Below are positions 21,307 to 31,054 of a stretch of DNA of 64,000 nucleotides, piece by piece. Source of the DNA: Neomegalonema sp. (GTDB taxonomy: Bacteria; Pseudomonadota; Alphaproteobacteria; Rhodobacterales; Rhodobacteraceae); contig JALEFY010000037.1 of NCBI GenBank assembly GCA_022760435.1, positions 124,001-188,000 on the forward strand. Direction: 5' to 3'. How positions within the stretch are numbered: the stretch's first letter is position 1; each line of letters begins with the position of its first letter. A program made the position numbers and the translations under genes. The notes under the pieces were generated by a model, which saw only the letters and a program-made list of their open reading frames with translations, was not told the DNA's origin and did no database searches.

Positions 21307-23517
21307 CTAAGCTGTGATCGCCTGGGCACAAAAATGCACCTCCTGCGAGAGCCAGTGCCTTGAGGGCGCCGAGATATTCTCCGGCATGCTGATGCGGGCC
21401 TGCTGAGCCCGGAGGGCCTCACGATACCGCTGCGGCTCGGACAAGAGCGCCGAGGCCTCACGCCGCAGCGAAGGGGCATCTGTCACGGGCGCGATGAGCT
21501 GATCGAGCACGCTCGTGCGCAGGAAGGAAACCGGCCAGCTTTCCGGACGATAGCGCAGGACCGGACAGGACGCAGCCAGGGCTTGGGTGATGAGGGGTTC
21601 CGAGCTGGCGATCAGCAGGGCTGCGCGCGCCCAGAGCGCTGCGCCGACATCAGCCTCCCCCAGAACTTGCGCGGGAGGTTCGAAACCGGCGCTTTGCGTG
21701 CCGCCGCCATCCTTGCCCGCGCCTGCCTCGCCCGCCAAAGCCTCGCCCGCCCCCGTATGCGCAGCGCGCCAGCGGCCTTCCAACTCGATCACCTTGCCCA
21801 GCAGGGCCGCGCGGTCCTCTTGCATACCAGGCACGACGAGCAGAGCGAGCCCGTGCTCGGCCGCAAGCGCCTTGGCGATCAGAAACCCACTCTCCCAATC
21901 GGCATGCGCCATCTGCGCCCCGCGCCACAATTGCGTCGGCGCATCCGGGCCGGGCCAATCGAGATCAAGGCATTGATAGGCGCAACCATAGAGGAGCGAG
22001 GGCCGCTGATCCGGTAGCGGAAGCGTTCGCGCTTGCGCGGCGACGAGAGGAGGCGCGAGAGCCGCCAGTGCCGCACCGCCGATGCGGGTGCTCAGCCGCC
22101 CGGCCAGCGCCGGACGCAGCCGCACCAACGCATCGCGCTCTTGCGGTGACGCCAGGACCACGCGCTGGGGCAATTGCTCAGCCGGTCGGGACAACAAGGC
22201 GCGCTCCCCCCCCGGATCCGCGAAAAGCGGTGCTTGCCAGGAATGCGTCGGTATCTTGCGGCGAAATGCAGCAAAGCCCGCGACCGGATGCGTCTCCAGC
22301 CCCAAGCCGATGACCGAAACCGGGCGCAGATGGGCCAATAGATCATCGAGCAGCGGCATTTGCTCGGCCCAGACATGCGCGGCACGCAGCAGCGCCCGGC
22401 GCAGGATCGGACGCAGCACCGGTGCCAGATCAACCTCATCGAGCCGCATGGCCTGCGCCATCGCCGGGCTGTGCAGAGCCGCATCCACCCACAGCCCGGC
22501 CTGCTGGCGCACCGCATCGCTCTGCGCCCGCCCCTCCACACCAAGCTCGAGCAGATCGAGCACATGCACAGCGCCCGGAAAGCGCGCCGAGTAATTGTCC
22601 TTGTCCCGCGCCATTTCCGGCGGCAGCGCATGACCCGCCAGGATGAGCTGGGCATTCTGCGCATTGCACCGCTCGATCGCCGCTTCGATCAGCCCGGCAA
22701 GCGCGCCATGATGTAGCGCGCGCCCCCCGAGCACGCGATCTTGCTGCCAGGCCAGGTGCCGTCCTTCGGGCAACAAAAACAGCACCCGGCGCGTGCGAGC
22801 GCCCGCGCAAAGCGCGCTCATCTGCTGGTCCAGGCGCCGCAGACGCGAAAGGCGCTGCAAGCGGGCCTGCTCCCGGCTCAGCCGGGCGAGATTATCCGGC
22901 ACCTGCACCACCCTTCCGACATCAATTTGCGGCGGGGGCGGCCAATCGAGCGCCGTCTCTTGCGGTTGGATGAGGGAAAGCCCCCCGGATTGCTCAATGA
23001 GCTGCCATTCGACCGCGTGCGGGCAAAGCGCCCGGATCAGACGTCGCAGCACGGCACTGCGCGCGCTCTGCTCACCGCTTGCATGGGAGAAGGCGAACCC
23101 CGAGCAACCGCTCGCCAGGACAGTGCGACGGAGCTGCTCGGACAGGCAGAGGATCTCGCGCAGAAAATCAAAATAGTCCGGCGCCGCAAGCCCATACCAG
23201 CGGCGCAGCGCCACCGAAGCCTCGTCGAGGCCGCGCAAGGCGGTGAGGTGGCGTTCGGACCAGTCCCGCAAGGCGCGCTCACGGATATCGGCCGCGCCGG
23301 GCATTCTGGGCGGATCTGCGGGGAAGACGACCGGCCCCGGCCCGTCTTCACACAGTGGGCGCGCCAGGCGACAGAGCTGATCGCAACGGGCCATATCCGG
23401 CGCCATGCGCAGGATCAGAAAAGCCCCCTTGAAATCCGCCTTGCCCCCCGCCTTGTCGGCCGCCTCCTGAGAAGCCGATGCGGCCGGTCCGGCTGTGTCG
23501 GCCTGATCCTCGAGCAT
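21307..23517 (-). CDS. Large unknown protein of glycan block, possible GT-B-like transferase (736 aa)
   Basis: No family is recognised with confidence. The C-terminal half has features of GT-B glycosyl- or glycerophosphotransferase-like proteins: ALLIASSEPLITQALAASCPVLRY (about residues 640-663) resembles the donor-side segment where a nucleotide-sugar site is followed by a conserved S-x-P-x-x-x-A pattern, and PTHSWQAPLFADP resembles the hinge. The N-terminal third is arginine-rich and helical. The ATG has GGAGG 8 bases upstream. It is the last gene of a minus-strand run with two more large proteins and sugar-nucleotide genes, which suggests assembly or transfer of a surface glycan. Confidence 0.65.
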   Translation of the reverse strand: MLEDQADTAGPAASASQEAADKAGGKADFKGAFLILRMAPDMARCDQLCRLARPLCEDGPGPVVFPADPPRMPGAADIRERALRDWSERHLTALRGLDEASVALRRWYGLAAPDYFDFLREILCLSEQLRRTVLASGCSGFAFSHASGEQSARSAVLRRLIRALCPHAVEWQLIEQSGGLSLIQPQETALDWPPPPQIDVGRVVQVPDNLARLSREQARLQRLSRLRRLDQQMSALCAGARTRRVLFLLPEGRHLAWQQDRVLGGRALHHGALAGLIEAAIERCNAQNAQLILAGHALPPEMARDKDNYSARFPGAVHVLDLLELGVEGRAQSDAVRQQAGLWVDAALHSPAMAQAMRLDEVDLAPVLRPILRRALLRAAHVWAEQMPLLDDLLAHLRPVSVIGLGLETHPVAGFAAFRRKIPTHSWQAPLFADPGGERALLSRPAEQLPQRVVLASPQERDALVRLRPALAGRLSTRIGGAALAALAPPLVAAQARTLPLPDQRPSLLYGCAYQCLDLDWPGPDAPTQLWRGAQMAHADWESGFLIAKALAAEHGLALLVVPGMQEDRAALLGKVIELEGRWRAAHTGAGEALAGEAGAGKDGGGTQSAGFEPPAQVLGEADVGAALWARAALLIASSEPLITQALAASCPVLRYRPESWPVSFLRTSVLDQLIAPVTDAPSLRREASALLSEPQRYREALRAQQARISMPENISAPSRHWLSQEVHFCAQAITA

Positions 23518-23551
23518 CGCCGCATCCTCCCCCCTACTTATCCCTTCCCTG

Positions 23552-25483
23552 TTAGCTGCGCGCTGACGACGGGGCCAGCGCTTTCAACAACGCCGCCGCA
23601 AATCGATCCGTCGCACCGGGTTTGAGCGTCGCGGCCCAGGCCTGACGCCGGATCTGCACCGCTTCGGGCATGCGCGCCGTCAGATCCTCGCCCGCGCTTG
23701 CCGCCCTGATCAGATCGATCAGCGCCCCGGGATCGGTCACCGGCAGTGCGATCCCCTCCGCGGCGAAATCGATCACCCGAGTGATATCCCGCCCGACCGG
23801 CACCACCGCTGGCACGCCCAGCGCGACCGCCTCGATCAACGCCCCTGAAGAATAGGCCATCACCAGATGCGCGCGCAGCGCCGAAACCGCTCCGGCGCCC
23901 GGGCGATCGATTACCAGGCTGGTTTCGGGCAGATAACTGCTCAGATACTGCTGGTAATAATCGACCTGCTCTGCGGTGTCCGAGGGATGCGGCGCCACCC
24001 GAAGGCGGGCCCTCGGGATATCGGCAATCGCCGAGCCCGCAAGACCCATCAGATATTCCAACCGATGCACGGAGACCGGCTGCATCAGCAAGGTCAGTGT
24101 CGGTCGTGTGCCGGGCGATCTTTCATGACGGTTGAGGCGGCGCTGCATCCGATCAATGCGCGGACTGCCTGTGATATGCATGCGCGGCGCATCGGCACGG
24201 GCGCGACTGGCCAGAGATGCCCAATGCTCCACCGCCACCGGCTCTTGCGCCAGAGCAATATCGGCAAGACTTGGCCAGGCACCTGGCCGCGGCGCGAGGG
24301 TCGCGACATGGGTTTCGATCACCGGGATCGCTCGCTCTCGGGCCATGCGCGCGATGAGCCTGCTCTCGAAACTCGCACCGGATGGCAAAAGCACGCCCTG
24401 GCGCTGCTTGCCACTCAGCAAGCCGCCCACCGCCTGCTCCACCGCCCAACCATAGCGCAGCGCCTGCAAGACGTTGCGCAAACGGGCAGCCAGCAAATAC
24501 CCACGGAGCGCCCGCGATGCCTTACCCGGGACCTCATCGGAGGACGGCGCCGTCACCGCCTGAAATGCTCCGCTCCAGATCGCGTCATCGAGCGCGAGCA
24601 CGCCCGCGGAGACCGGCCCCGCACCGAGCGGATCGATAAAGCCCGCATTGGCATTGCGCCGCTCAAGCCAGCGCCGCATCGAAGCTTTGCTCTCATCCGG
24701 ACAATTGATCGCCAGCGCATCAATGCGCCGCTCGAACAAGGGCAGATGCAAGAGCGGCTCGAGTCCGTTGCGATAGATCTCGGAATGGACCGGCAGCGGC
24801 ATCAGCACATCGCCGGATAACCGCTTGAGGTCAAAGCGCGCCGCGCTCTCGTCCCCGCTCGCGCCTGCCGCTGGCGGCGCTGCATCGCCCTCCCCGTTCA
24901 GCGATCTGCCACGCGTGCAATAGTGATCATAAAAGATCTCTTCATCAGGATCGGCGCTGCTCAGCAACAGATGCGCAGGATCCCCCGCCGCGCCGAGCAC
25001 CGCGACATCGGCCGAAGCGCTCTCCTGCGCAAGGCGGCGAAAGAACAGGGCCGCGCGCGCGCAGGGCTGAAAGAGATCGCTCCAACGCTCAAACAGGCTT
25101 TCGCGCAGGAGCGGCGAGCAATCCTCGGGCGGCGCTGAGAGGAGCAGCGACGAAAGCCGCCGCGCCATCCACTGCGCCAGATCGGCGGCGATGCGCTCAT
25201 GCGGCTCGAAATTGCGGTCAGGTTCTTCGAGCGCGACAGAGGGCGCGGCGACCCGCAGGCAACGCGCCAGAGCGTGCGAGGGCGCAACGACGCGCACGGA
25301 TCTCGCGCCGCCCCCGTTTCCAGCCCCTTTACCCGCGTTTTTGCTCCCCGCAATTCGGCCCCCTTGCCGCCCCCCTTGGCCGCCCATTTGGCCATCGGAC
25401 AGGGCGCGCAGCTCCTTGGCCAGGTCCCCGAGCTGTGGCGCGCGTTCCGAACAGTAGATCAGCAGTGAGGTTTTATCGGGCAT
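23552..25483 (-). CDS. Putative GT-B-fold glycosyltransferase of glycan block (643 aa)
   Basis: A 643-residue protein. The C-terminal 300 residues look like a GT-B transferase of the CDP-glycerol/surface-carbohydrate kind: VLLPSGASFESRLIARMARE, MHITGSPRIDRMQRRL, RVAPHPSDT and VMAYSSGALIEAVALGVPAVVP, the last matching the donor-site E-A-x-x-x-G-x-P-x-V pattern. The N-terminal half is less conserved, with a glycine-rich low-complexity stretch near residues 30-45. The ATG at 25483 (MPDKTSLLIYCSE) has a GGTAGGG site; a longer frame to 25564 is possible. The acceptor and donor are unknown; a CMP-nonulosonate donor would fit the neighbouring cytidylyltransferase. Confidence 0.72.
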   Translation of the reverse strand: MPDKTSLLIYCSERAPQLGDLAKELRALSDGQMGGQGGRQGGRIAGSKNAGKGAGNGGGARSVRVVAPSHALARCLRVAAPSVALEEPDRNFEPHERIAADLAQWMARRLSSLLLSAPPEDCSPLLRESLFERWSDLFQPCARAALFFRRLAQESASADVAVLGAAGDPAHLLLSSADPDEEIFYDHYCTRGRSLNGEGDAAPPAAGASGDESAARFDLKRLSGDVLMPLPVHSEIYRNGLEPLLHLPLFERRIDALAINCPDESKASMRRWLERRNANAGFIDPLGAGPVSAGVLALDDAIWSGAFQAVTAPSSDEVPGKASRALRGYLLAARLRNVLQALRYGWAVEQAVGGLLSGKQRQGVLLPSGASFESRLIARMARERAIPVIETHVATLAPRPGAWPSLADIALAQEPVAVEHWASLASRARADAPRMHITGSPRIDRMQRRLNRHERSPGTRPTLTLLMQPVSVHRLEYLMGLAGSAIADIPRARLRVAPHPSDTAEQVDYYQQYLSSYLPETSLVIDRPGAGAVSALRAHLVMAYSSGALIEAVALGVPAVVPVGRDITRVIDFAAEGIALPVTDPGALIDLIRAASAGEDLTARMPEAVQIRRQAWAATLKPGATDRFAAALLKALAPSSARS

Positions 25484-25647
25484 CGACCCTACCGGGTTGG
25501 GGAAATCGTTCGGCGCAAGATGCGATGGCCCATTTGTCGTGCATGGACGAGCGGCGCTTCGCAACCTTCATCGATCTGTCATACCGACAATGGATCAATA
25601 AGGTAAACCGCGTTCTGACGCCTGATCCAATTTGTCAACCCGCAAGA

Positions 25648-27489
25648 TCAAGCCGGGCTCTCCCCCTCTGCGACGAGAGTGACGCCCAGAACTTCCATCC
25701 GCGCCCGCTGATAGGCATCGCTCGGACCCGCAAAATGGACCGATGGCCCATTCGCCCCGAGCGCCTGGCGCAGCGCGATGGCAAGCTCGAGATCGCAGGT
25801 CAGAATATGCGCCGCATCGAGGACGGCCTCACGCGGCGGCAGGCTGCCAAAACGCGAAAGGCTCAGCGCGCCCGTCGCGGCTTCATCGGCAGCGCCGCGA
25901 AAGGCTTTCCCGCTCGCGAGTTGCCAGACCGACACCGCCTGAGCGCCCAGGGCCAGTGCCCGGCTGGAAAGCGCCTTCTGCTCGGCCTCGCTACGCGCGG
26001 CGATCAACCAGGTCGGCGCGGCTGGCGGCGAAGCGGCATCCGCCTCATCAACCGAAGGTTCCGGCGCCCCTGACTCGACAAAGGCTTGTGCCGCCGCGCC
26101 AATCGCCGCTCGCGCCCCCGGCAGTCGCTCAAGGCTCTCATGCAAGGAAAGATCGCCCCGCATGCTGAGCAGCGCCCCGGCCTGAACGATCTGGGGCAGA
26201 ACCTGCGTCACCATCCGCCGCACACAATACTCCACCGCGAGCCATTCTGCCTCGGGCACGCTCCCGCCTACGCGCAGATTGCGGCGCAACTGGCGCATCA
26301 GAACCAGAGCCCAGAGCAACTCCCGACCATCGGGGCGCGCGGCGCGCAAGCGCTCGCTTTGCGGGCGCGATGCCGCTCTTGCGGAGAGGAAAAATTCGAT
26401 CATCCCCGATGCATCCAGGCGCAGGCCACCGATCGCGCCGCCTTCGTCAAATCGGCCCGGACGCTGAAACAAGGTCGCTTGCCAGAGCAGAAAATTGCGC
26501 CGCACCCGCTCGCGCGCGCCGTCACCGATCAACGCGCCAGCGGCGGGCAAATGGCGTGGATCATCAACCGCCCCAGGACCGGCGAGGGCAACGACGCTAT
26601 CGCTGCGCGCCGACAGTCGATAGGCGATCCCGCTCAAGCCGCGTTCAGGGCCGAGCAGACACAGGATCCGGGTTTCACGGCGATAGCGCATCGCATAGCG
26701 GCGCTCGTAATGGATCCGCGCGAGCAAATCGCGCTCAAGCATCGGCAGCAGGGCCTTGAGCGCGGCATGACAGGCCCGCGCCGCCCGGCTCGGTGGCAAG
26801 ACCTGCTCGGCGGCCTCGATCAAAGCCGCTCCCACCGTCTCGCACAAAGCGAGATCCGCGGGCAGAGCGTCGGGTTTGGGCTCGCGCCATGGAATGAAGG
26901 GGCGAATGATCGCCACCTCCTGATCGGGCATCCAGGCGGTCAGCGCGGCGTTATCGGCCAGCACCAACCGCCCCCGATCCGAGTTGTCTTGATCCGAAAT
27001 ATCTTGCTCAGGCAGCAAGCCAAGGGCCGCTTGCGGGTTGGCCAGAAGATCCGAAAGCGCCTCAGGATCGCCGCTCACCGCCAGTGCCTCGCGCAGGACC
27101 GCGCCCGCAAGCTCGACCCCGCCTTCACGCAGCGACTGGGCGGCGGCGCTCACTGCGGCCGGTGCAGCCAGAGCAGCGAGGATGCGCAGCACCCGCCCAC
27201 GGGCCGGGCCGTCCTGACGATATCGAGAGAGGGCCACCAGCAGGGCGCGCAGCGCGGCATCACGGTCTCCAGCGCGCAGGGCCAGCAGCCCCAGGGAGCA
27301 AGCTTGCTCCTGGCGCGCCCGCACCGCCCCAAGTGCAGCAGGCAGACAGGCCCGCGCTTCATCCATCCGTTGTTCGAGCAGCGATTGCGCGATCATCGCG
27401 ATTGCCTGCGACCGCCCGGCATGACGGATAGCCGCCACGCCAACCACCGTCTCACGCGGTGCGATCTGAAGGCCCGATCCGCTCACCAT
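25648..27489 (-). CDS. Large unknown protein of glycan block with helical repeat N-terminus (613 aa)
   Basis: An alanine-rich 613-residue protein I do not recognise. Residues about 20-150 form regular helical pairs resembling TPR or similar repeats (SLLEQRMDEARACLPAALGA, LGLLALRAGDRDAALRALLV). The C-terminal part contains alternating beta and helix segments (PTWLIAARSEAEQKALSSRA, SVHFAGPSDAYQRARMEVLG) that could be one Rossmann-like domain of a transferase. It overlaps the end of the upstream SDR gene by a few bases, a sign of translational coupling, so a role in the same glycan pathway is likely. The start at 27489 has GGGGGA at 8 bases. Confidence 0.65.
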   Translation of the reverse strand: MVSGSGLQIAPRETVVGVAAIRHAGRSQAIAMIAQSLLEQRMDEARACLPAALGAVRARQEQACSLGLLALRAGDRDAALRALLVALSRYRQDGPARGRVLRILAALAAPAAVSAAAQSLREGGVELAGAVLREALAVSGDPEALSDLLANPQAALGLLPEQDISDQDNSDRGRLVLADNAALTAWMPDQEVAIIRPFIPWREPKPDALPADLALCETVGAALIEAAEQVLPPSRAARACHAALKALLPMLERDLLARIHYERRYAMRYRRETRILCLLGPERGLSGIAYRLSARSDSVVALAGPGAVDDPRHLPAAGALIGDGARERVRRNFLLWQATLFQRPGRFDEGGAIGGLRLDASGMIEFFLSARAASRPQSERLRAARPDGRELLWALVLMRQLRRNLRVGGSVPEAEWLAVEYCVRRMVTQVLPQIVQAGALLSMRGDLSLHESLERLPGARAAIGAAAQAFVESGAPEPSVDEADAASPPAAPTWLIAARSEAEQKALSSRALALGAQAVSVWQLASGKAFRGAADEAATGALSLSRFGSLPPREAVLDAAHILTCDLELAIALRQALGANGPSVHFAGPSDAYQRARMEVLGVTLVAEGESPA

Positions 27490-28298
27490 GCAGTCCATCC
27501 CCCATCTACGGCGATCACCTGACCGGTGACATAGCGCGACATGTCGCTCAGAAGATAGAGCGCAGTTCCGACCATATCGGCCTCGCTCGCCATGCGGCCC
27601 ATCGGGGTGCGCGCCACATACCGCTCGACGAAAGCCGGGTCCTGCCCGCGCTCGATGCCGCCGGGACAGAACGCGTTGACCCGCACCTTCGGCGCCAGCG
27701 TGCTCGCGAGCCAGCGGGTCATCTGCATCAGCCCGCCCTTGGACGCCGCATAGGCCGCCGGGTTCCCCAGATCCGTGCCCTCATAGAGCCGCCAGTCGGG
27801 GCCGGTCAGCCCGTAGATCGAGCCCACCATCACCACCGAGCCACGCCCCGAAGCCGAAAGCGCCCCGGTCAGCCCCTGGGTGAGGATGAAGGGCGCGGTG
27901 AGATTGACCTCCAGCGCCTCGCGCCACAGCTCGGCGCTCTGGCTTTCCCAGGAGCTCGCCCAGCCCTGCGCGGCAGCGGTGCCGACAAAGGCCGCGTTAT
28001 GCACCAGCCCGTCGAGCACTGGCGCCTCCTCAAGAATGCGCGCCATCGCCGCGCGCAGCTCGCTCTCGACCCCCAGATCACAGCGCAGGCAAGTGAGCGT
28101 GCCGCCAAATGTCTCGAAGGCCGTGCGCAGGGGCACAAGCCCATCCTCCGAACGCTCAAGCGCCAGCACATCCGCCCCGAGCGCCCCGAGCTCGAGCGAG
28201 ATCGCCCGCCCCAGATGGCCGCCCGCACCGGTGACGACAAAGCGCCGTCCGGTCAGGTCGAGCGCGCGCAGCAGGCTGGAGGGCGTATCAGAAGGCAT
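27483..28298 (-). CDS. PtmA-like short-chain dehydrogenase/reductase
   Basis: A 271-residue SDR. The cofactor loop is VTGAGGHLG near residue 22, and the active-site serine region is VGSIYGLTGPDWRLYEG followed by YAASK. The spacing Y-G-x4-P-x-x-x-x-Y-x-G-NP-x-x-Y-x-x-x-K is typical of PtmA-type SDRs found in legionaminic acid/flagellin glycan loci. In Campylobacter, PtmA works with PtmF to make a sugar precursor for GDP-GlcN in the legionaminic acid route. Here it sits with a Gfo/Idh oxidoreductase and a cytidylyltransferase, matching that set. The exact substrate is inferred. Confidence 0.82.
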   Translation of the reverse strand: MPSDTPSSLLRALDLTGRRFVVTGAGGHLGRAISLELGALGADVLALERSEDGLVPLRTAFETFGGTLTCLRCDLGVESELRAAMARILEEAPVLDGLVHNAAFVGTAAAQGWASSWESQSAELWREALEVNLTAPFILTQGLTGALSASGRGSVVMVGSIYGLTGPDWRLYEGTDLGNPAAYAASKGGLMQMTRWLASTLAPKVRVNAFCPGGIERGQDPAFVERYVARTPMGRMASEADMVGTALYLLSDMSRYVTGQVIAVDGGWTAW

Positions 28299-28391
28299 GG
28301 CGAGAATTGCTCCGTGGAAGTTGGCAGCGCGTCGGCTCGCTGGTCATTACGGATTCGCTCGCCGCTTGCAATGCCCGCGCGCAACAGCGGT

Positions 28392-29354
28392 TCAGATCGG
28401 CACAGGCTGTGCTCCGGGAGTGGCTCGCAATCCCGCGCGCAGCGTCGCCATCGCGGCCCGCGTGCTCGCCACCGGGATCGCCGGGCGCCCGCTCTCGATC
28501 TGCGCAAAGAACGCCGTCAGCGTGCGGCGGAAGGCCGAGAAATTGTCGGAGATCACATAGCTCTCCACCAGCCCCGGAAAACCGGCGCGGGCCTGCGCAT
28601 AGATCTCGATGCGAAAACAGGCGATCTGCCCGCCCAGCGCGTCGATCTGCAACAGCGCCCCGTCTTCGAGTTGGATGGCGAGACTGTCATGCGGGCTCAC
28701 CAGCCGCTGGATCGAGACCGGCTCGATCGGCAGCGCGCCCATCACCGCCTCGAGCATATGGATGCCATAGCGGGTCCAGTCATTGATGACGGCGGCGCGG
28801 ATGAGCTGGATCTGGCCGAAGCGCTCCTGCCCCTCGCGCAGCGGATCGAGCTCGCGCGCATAGCGCAGGCCCGAGCAGGACATGAGCTGCGCGCGCGCCA
28901 GATAGGGCTCGAATTGCGCATATTCGGCGGCCTCGGCGGTCAGCGGCTTGTCGATGAACACCGGCAGACCGGCGGCAAGAAACGGCATCGCCAGCGGCAG
29001 ATGGCTTTGCCAGTCATCGCGCAGGATCAGCACCGCATCCACCGCGCCGAGCATGTCGGAAGGCTGCGCCGACACCGCCTCGATGCGGCAGGCGGCCGCG
29101 ATCTGCTCCGCCTCGGCCCGCTCGGGGCACCAGACCCGCGTCACCCGCACCGGCAGGCCGCGGCAGGTGAGGCCGAACTCCTCGGGCTCGCGCGCCTCGA
29201 GATAACGGCGGATCCCGGCCCACTGAGCCGGAAAGGCCGCAGGCTCAAAGCCGTTGAGGATCGCCGAGAAGGAATAGGGATGGCCATTGCCGGCCGAAAA
29301 GCCCAGCACCCCGACCCGATACGCCTGCGCCGCCCCGCTCGCCTGCGCGCTCAC
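28392..29354 (-). CDS. Gfo/Idh/MocA-family oxidoreductase, PtmF-like
   Basis: A 320-residue NAD(P)-dependent oxidoreductase. The Rossmann start is YRVGVLGFSAGNGHPYSF and the mid-domain has the family motif FIDKPLT (the E-K-P lysine motif in D-K-P form). The start is the GTG at 29354: it overlaps the TGA of the upstream SDR by 4 bp (GTGA), and a longer frame would run far into that gene. The context between two PtmA-like SDRs supports a role in a nonulosonate or related sugar precursor path like PtmF. The substrate is not provable from sequence. Confidence 0.82.
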   Translation of the reverse strand: MSAQASGAAQAYRVGVLGFSAGNGHPYSFSAILNGFEPAAFPAQWAGIRRYLEAREPEEFGLTCRGLPVRVTRVWCPERAEAEQIAAACRIEAVSAQPSDMLGAVDAVLILRDDWQSHLPLAMPFLAAGLPVFIDKPLTAEAAEYAQFEPYLARAQLMSCSGLRYARELDPLREGQERFGQIQLIRAAVINDWTRYGIHMLEAVMGALPIEPVSIQRLVSPHDSLAIQLEDGALLQIDALGGQIACFRIEIYAQARAGFPGLVESYVISDNFSAFRRTLTAFFAQIESGRPAIPVASTRAAMATLRAGLRATPGAQPVPI

Positions 29355-30166
29355 CAGATCGCCCAGCCGCCATCGATGCAGAAATTCTGCCCGTTGATAT
29401 AGGAGGCGGCATCCGAGCACAGCAGCACGCTGGTCGCCTTCACCTCATAGGGCTTGCCGACCCGCTTGCAGGTATTCTTGTCGCCGAGCCGCTGGGCAAA
29501 GGCCGGGTTCTCCTGCTGGATCGACTCATAGGGAAACGGCCCCGGAGAGATGCAATTGCAGCGGATGTCATGCGGCGACAGGAACGAGGCGAGGTATTTG
29601 GTGAACTGGATGATCCCCGCCTTGCCCGCGCCATAGGAGGCCGGGTTGGCGTATTTCTGCCCGTCATAGAGCCGGTAATCGGGCGCCACATGGCCATACA
29701 TCGAGGCGACGTTGAGGATCACCCCCTTGCTCGCCTTCAGCCGCGGATAGGCCTCCTTGATCACCCGGAACGGGCCATTGAGGCACATGTCGATATCGAA
29801 CAGCCAGTCTTCCTCGGTGATCGTGTCCCAGGTGTTCTTCGCCCCGGTCCACGAGCAGTTCACCAGAATGTCGAGCTTGCCCGCCCGCGCGTCGATCTGC
29901 TCGAAACAGGCGGCGACCGAGGCGCTGTCGGTGATGTCGAGCTTCAACGCCTCATGCGCGCCGCCATATTCTGCGCGATAGGCATCCGCGACCGCCTGGC
30001 AGTTCTCGACATTGCGCGAGGCACAAAACACCTGCGCCCCCTGCTCCGCGAGCCCGGCGGCGATCTGCGAACCCAGAATACCGGCCGCGCCGGTGACCAG
30101 CGCCACCCTGCCGCTCAGATCGAACAGGCTTTGCATGCTCGGCGATTTCGCCGGTTCCCAGGACAT
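29351..30166 (-). CDS. PtmA-like short-chain dehydrogenase/reductase (second copy type)
   Basis: A 271-residue SDR, the same length as the one at 27483-28298 and of the same PtmA-like layout: VTGAAGILG near residue 24, NVASMYGHVAPDYRLYDG, and a catalytic Y-G-A-G-K in place of the commoner Y-A-A-S-K. GGAG precedes the ATG. It is the second gene of the run that starts with the cytidylyltransferase and overlaps the next gene by 4 bp. The two SDRs may catalyse successive oxidation and reduction steps on one sugar nucleotide. Confidence 0.82.
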   Translation of the reverse strand: MSWEPAKSPSMQSLFDLSGRVALVTGAAGILGSQIAAGLAEQGAQVFCASRNVENCQAVADAYRAEYGGAHEALKLDITDSASVAACFEQIDARAGKLDILVNCSWTGAKNTWDTITEEDWLFDIDMCLNGPFRVIKEAYPRLKASKGVILNVASMYGHVAPDYRLYDGQKYANPASYGAGKAGIIQFTKYLASFLSPHDIRCNCISPGPFPYESIQQENPAFAQRLGDKNTCKRVGKPYEVKATSVLLCSDAASYINGQNFCIDGGWAIW

Positions 30167-30235
30167 AAGATGGCTCCAGTTTGGATGGACGCGAGAGAAG
30201 GAGGTCGGGACGTGATCAGCGCGCTAAAGGCGCAG

Positions 30236-31054
30236 TCAGGAGTTGGCGCTGCGCAGAAGACGGCGATACCAGGCGCGCCGTGAGCGCGGCGAGGTCGAAG
30301 CCCCCTCCCGCGAGCTTGAACGCGAGCGTGAATTCTGGCGCGCACCGATCGGGTCCATGGTGCCCGATTGCACGAGGAAATTGGCGAATTGCAGATCGAC
30401 CGGCGTGTCGATATCGACCACGCGCCGCGCATCGACCTCCACCGCGCCGATGGTGCCGAACAGGACCGACGAACTATTGGCCGGGAAGTCGTCGATCACG
30501 AAGCCATAGACAAGCCCGTTGAGAAAATGCGCCTCGGGCAGCGCCTGGCGCGGCTGCCACGGATCGGCGCCCGGGATGTAGTTCTGCGGGACGCCCTCGA
30601 CGATGCGCCAGGCGCGCTCGGGGTTCTGCTCGGCGGGCGAAAAGGTCGCCACCGACTGGCAGGACCCACTGCGCAGCCGCGCGATGCAGGCGCTGATATC
30701 ATCCGGGATGCGAAACGGTGCGGTTGGCTCGAGATAGACCATATAAGCCGCCTCTTCTCCCGAAGCGCGCAGATGCTCGATATGGTAGCGGATCGCATCC
30801 GCGGGCAAGGCTTGATCCGTCGCCAGCTCCGCAGGCCGCGCCAGCACCGTCGCGCCATAACGCTCGGCAACCAGCGCGATCTGAGGATCATCCGTGGAAA
30901 CATATACCCCCTCGATCTCCGGCGTCGCGCGCGCAGCCTCGATCGACCAGGCTATGAGCGGCTTGCCGCCAAGATCGGCAATATTCTTACCCGGAATCCC
31001 CTTCGACCCGCCGCGGGCCGGGATCAATGCCACTACGGTATCACACTGCGTCAT
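30236..31054 (-). CDS. Acylneuraminate (nonulosonate) cytidylyltransferase
   Basis: A 272-residue NeuA/PseF/LegF-type enzyme that activates a nonulosonic acid with CTP to CMP-sugar. The diagnostic N-terminal motif ALIPARGGSKGIPGKN is complete, followed by YVSTDD and LEPTAPFR. The C-terminus beyond about residue 235 is an arginine/serine-rich tail of low conservation. The ATG at 31054 gives the normal start just before the motif; an ATG at 31066 is also possible. It leads the glycan block and is divergent from the RTX gene. No nonulosonate synthase (NeuB-type) is in the window. Confidence 0.9.
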   Translation of the reverse strand: MTQCDTVVALIPARGGSKGIPGKNIADLGGKPLIAWSIEAARATPEIEGVYVSTDDPQIALVAERYGATVLARPAELATDQALPADAIRYHIEHLRASGEEAAYMVYLEPTAPFRIPDDISACIARLRSGSCQSVATFSPAEQNPERAWRIVEGVPQNYIPGADPWQPRQALPEAHFLNGLVYGFVIDDFPANSSSVLFGTIGAVEVDARRVVDIDTPVDLQFANFLVQSGTMDPIGARQNSRSRSSSREGASTSPRSRRAWYRRLLRSANS

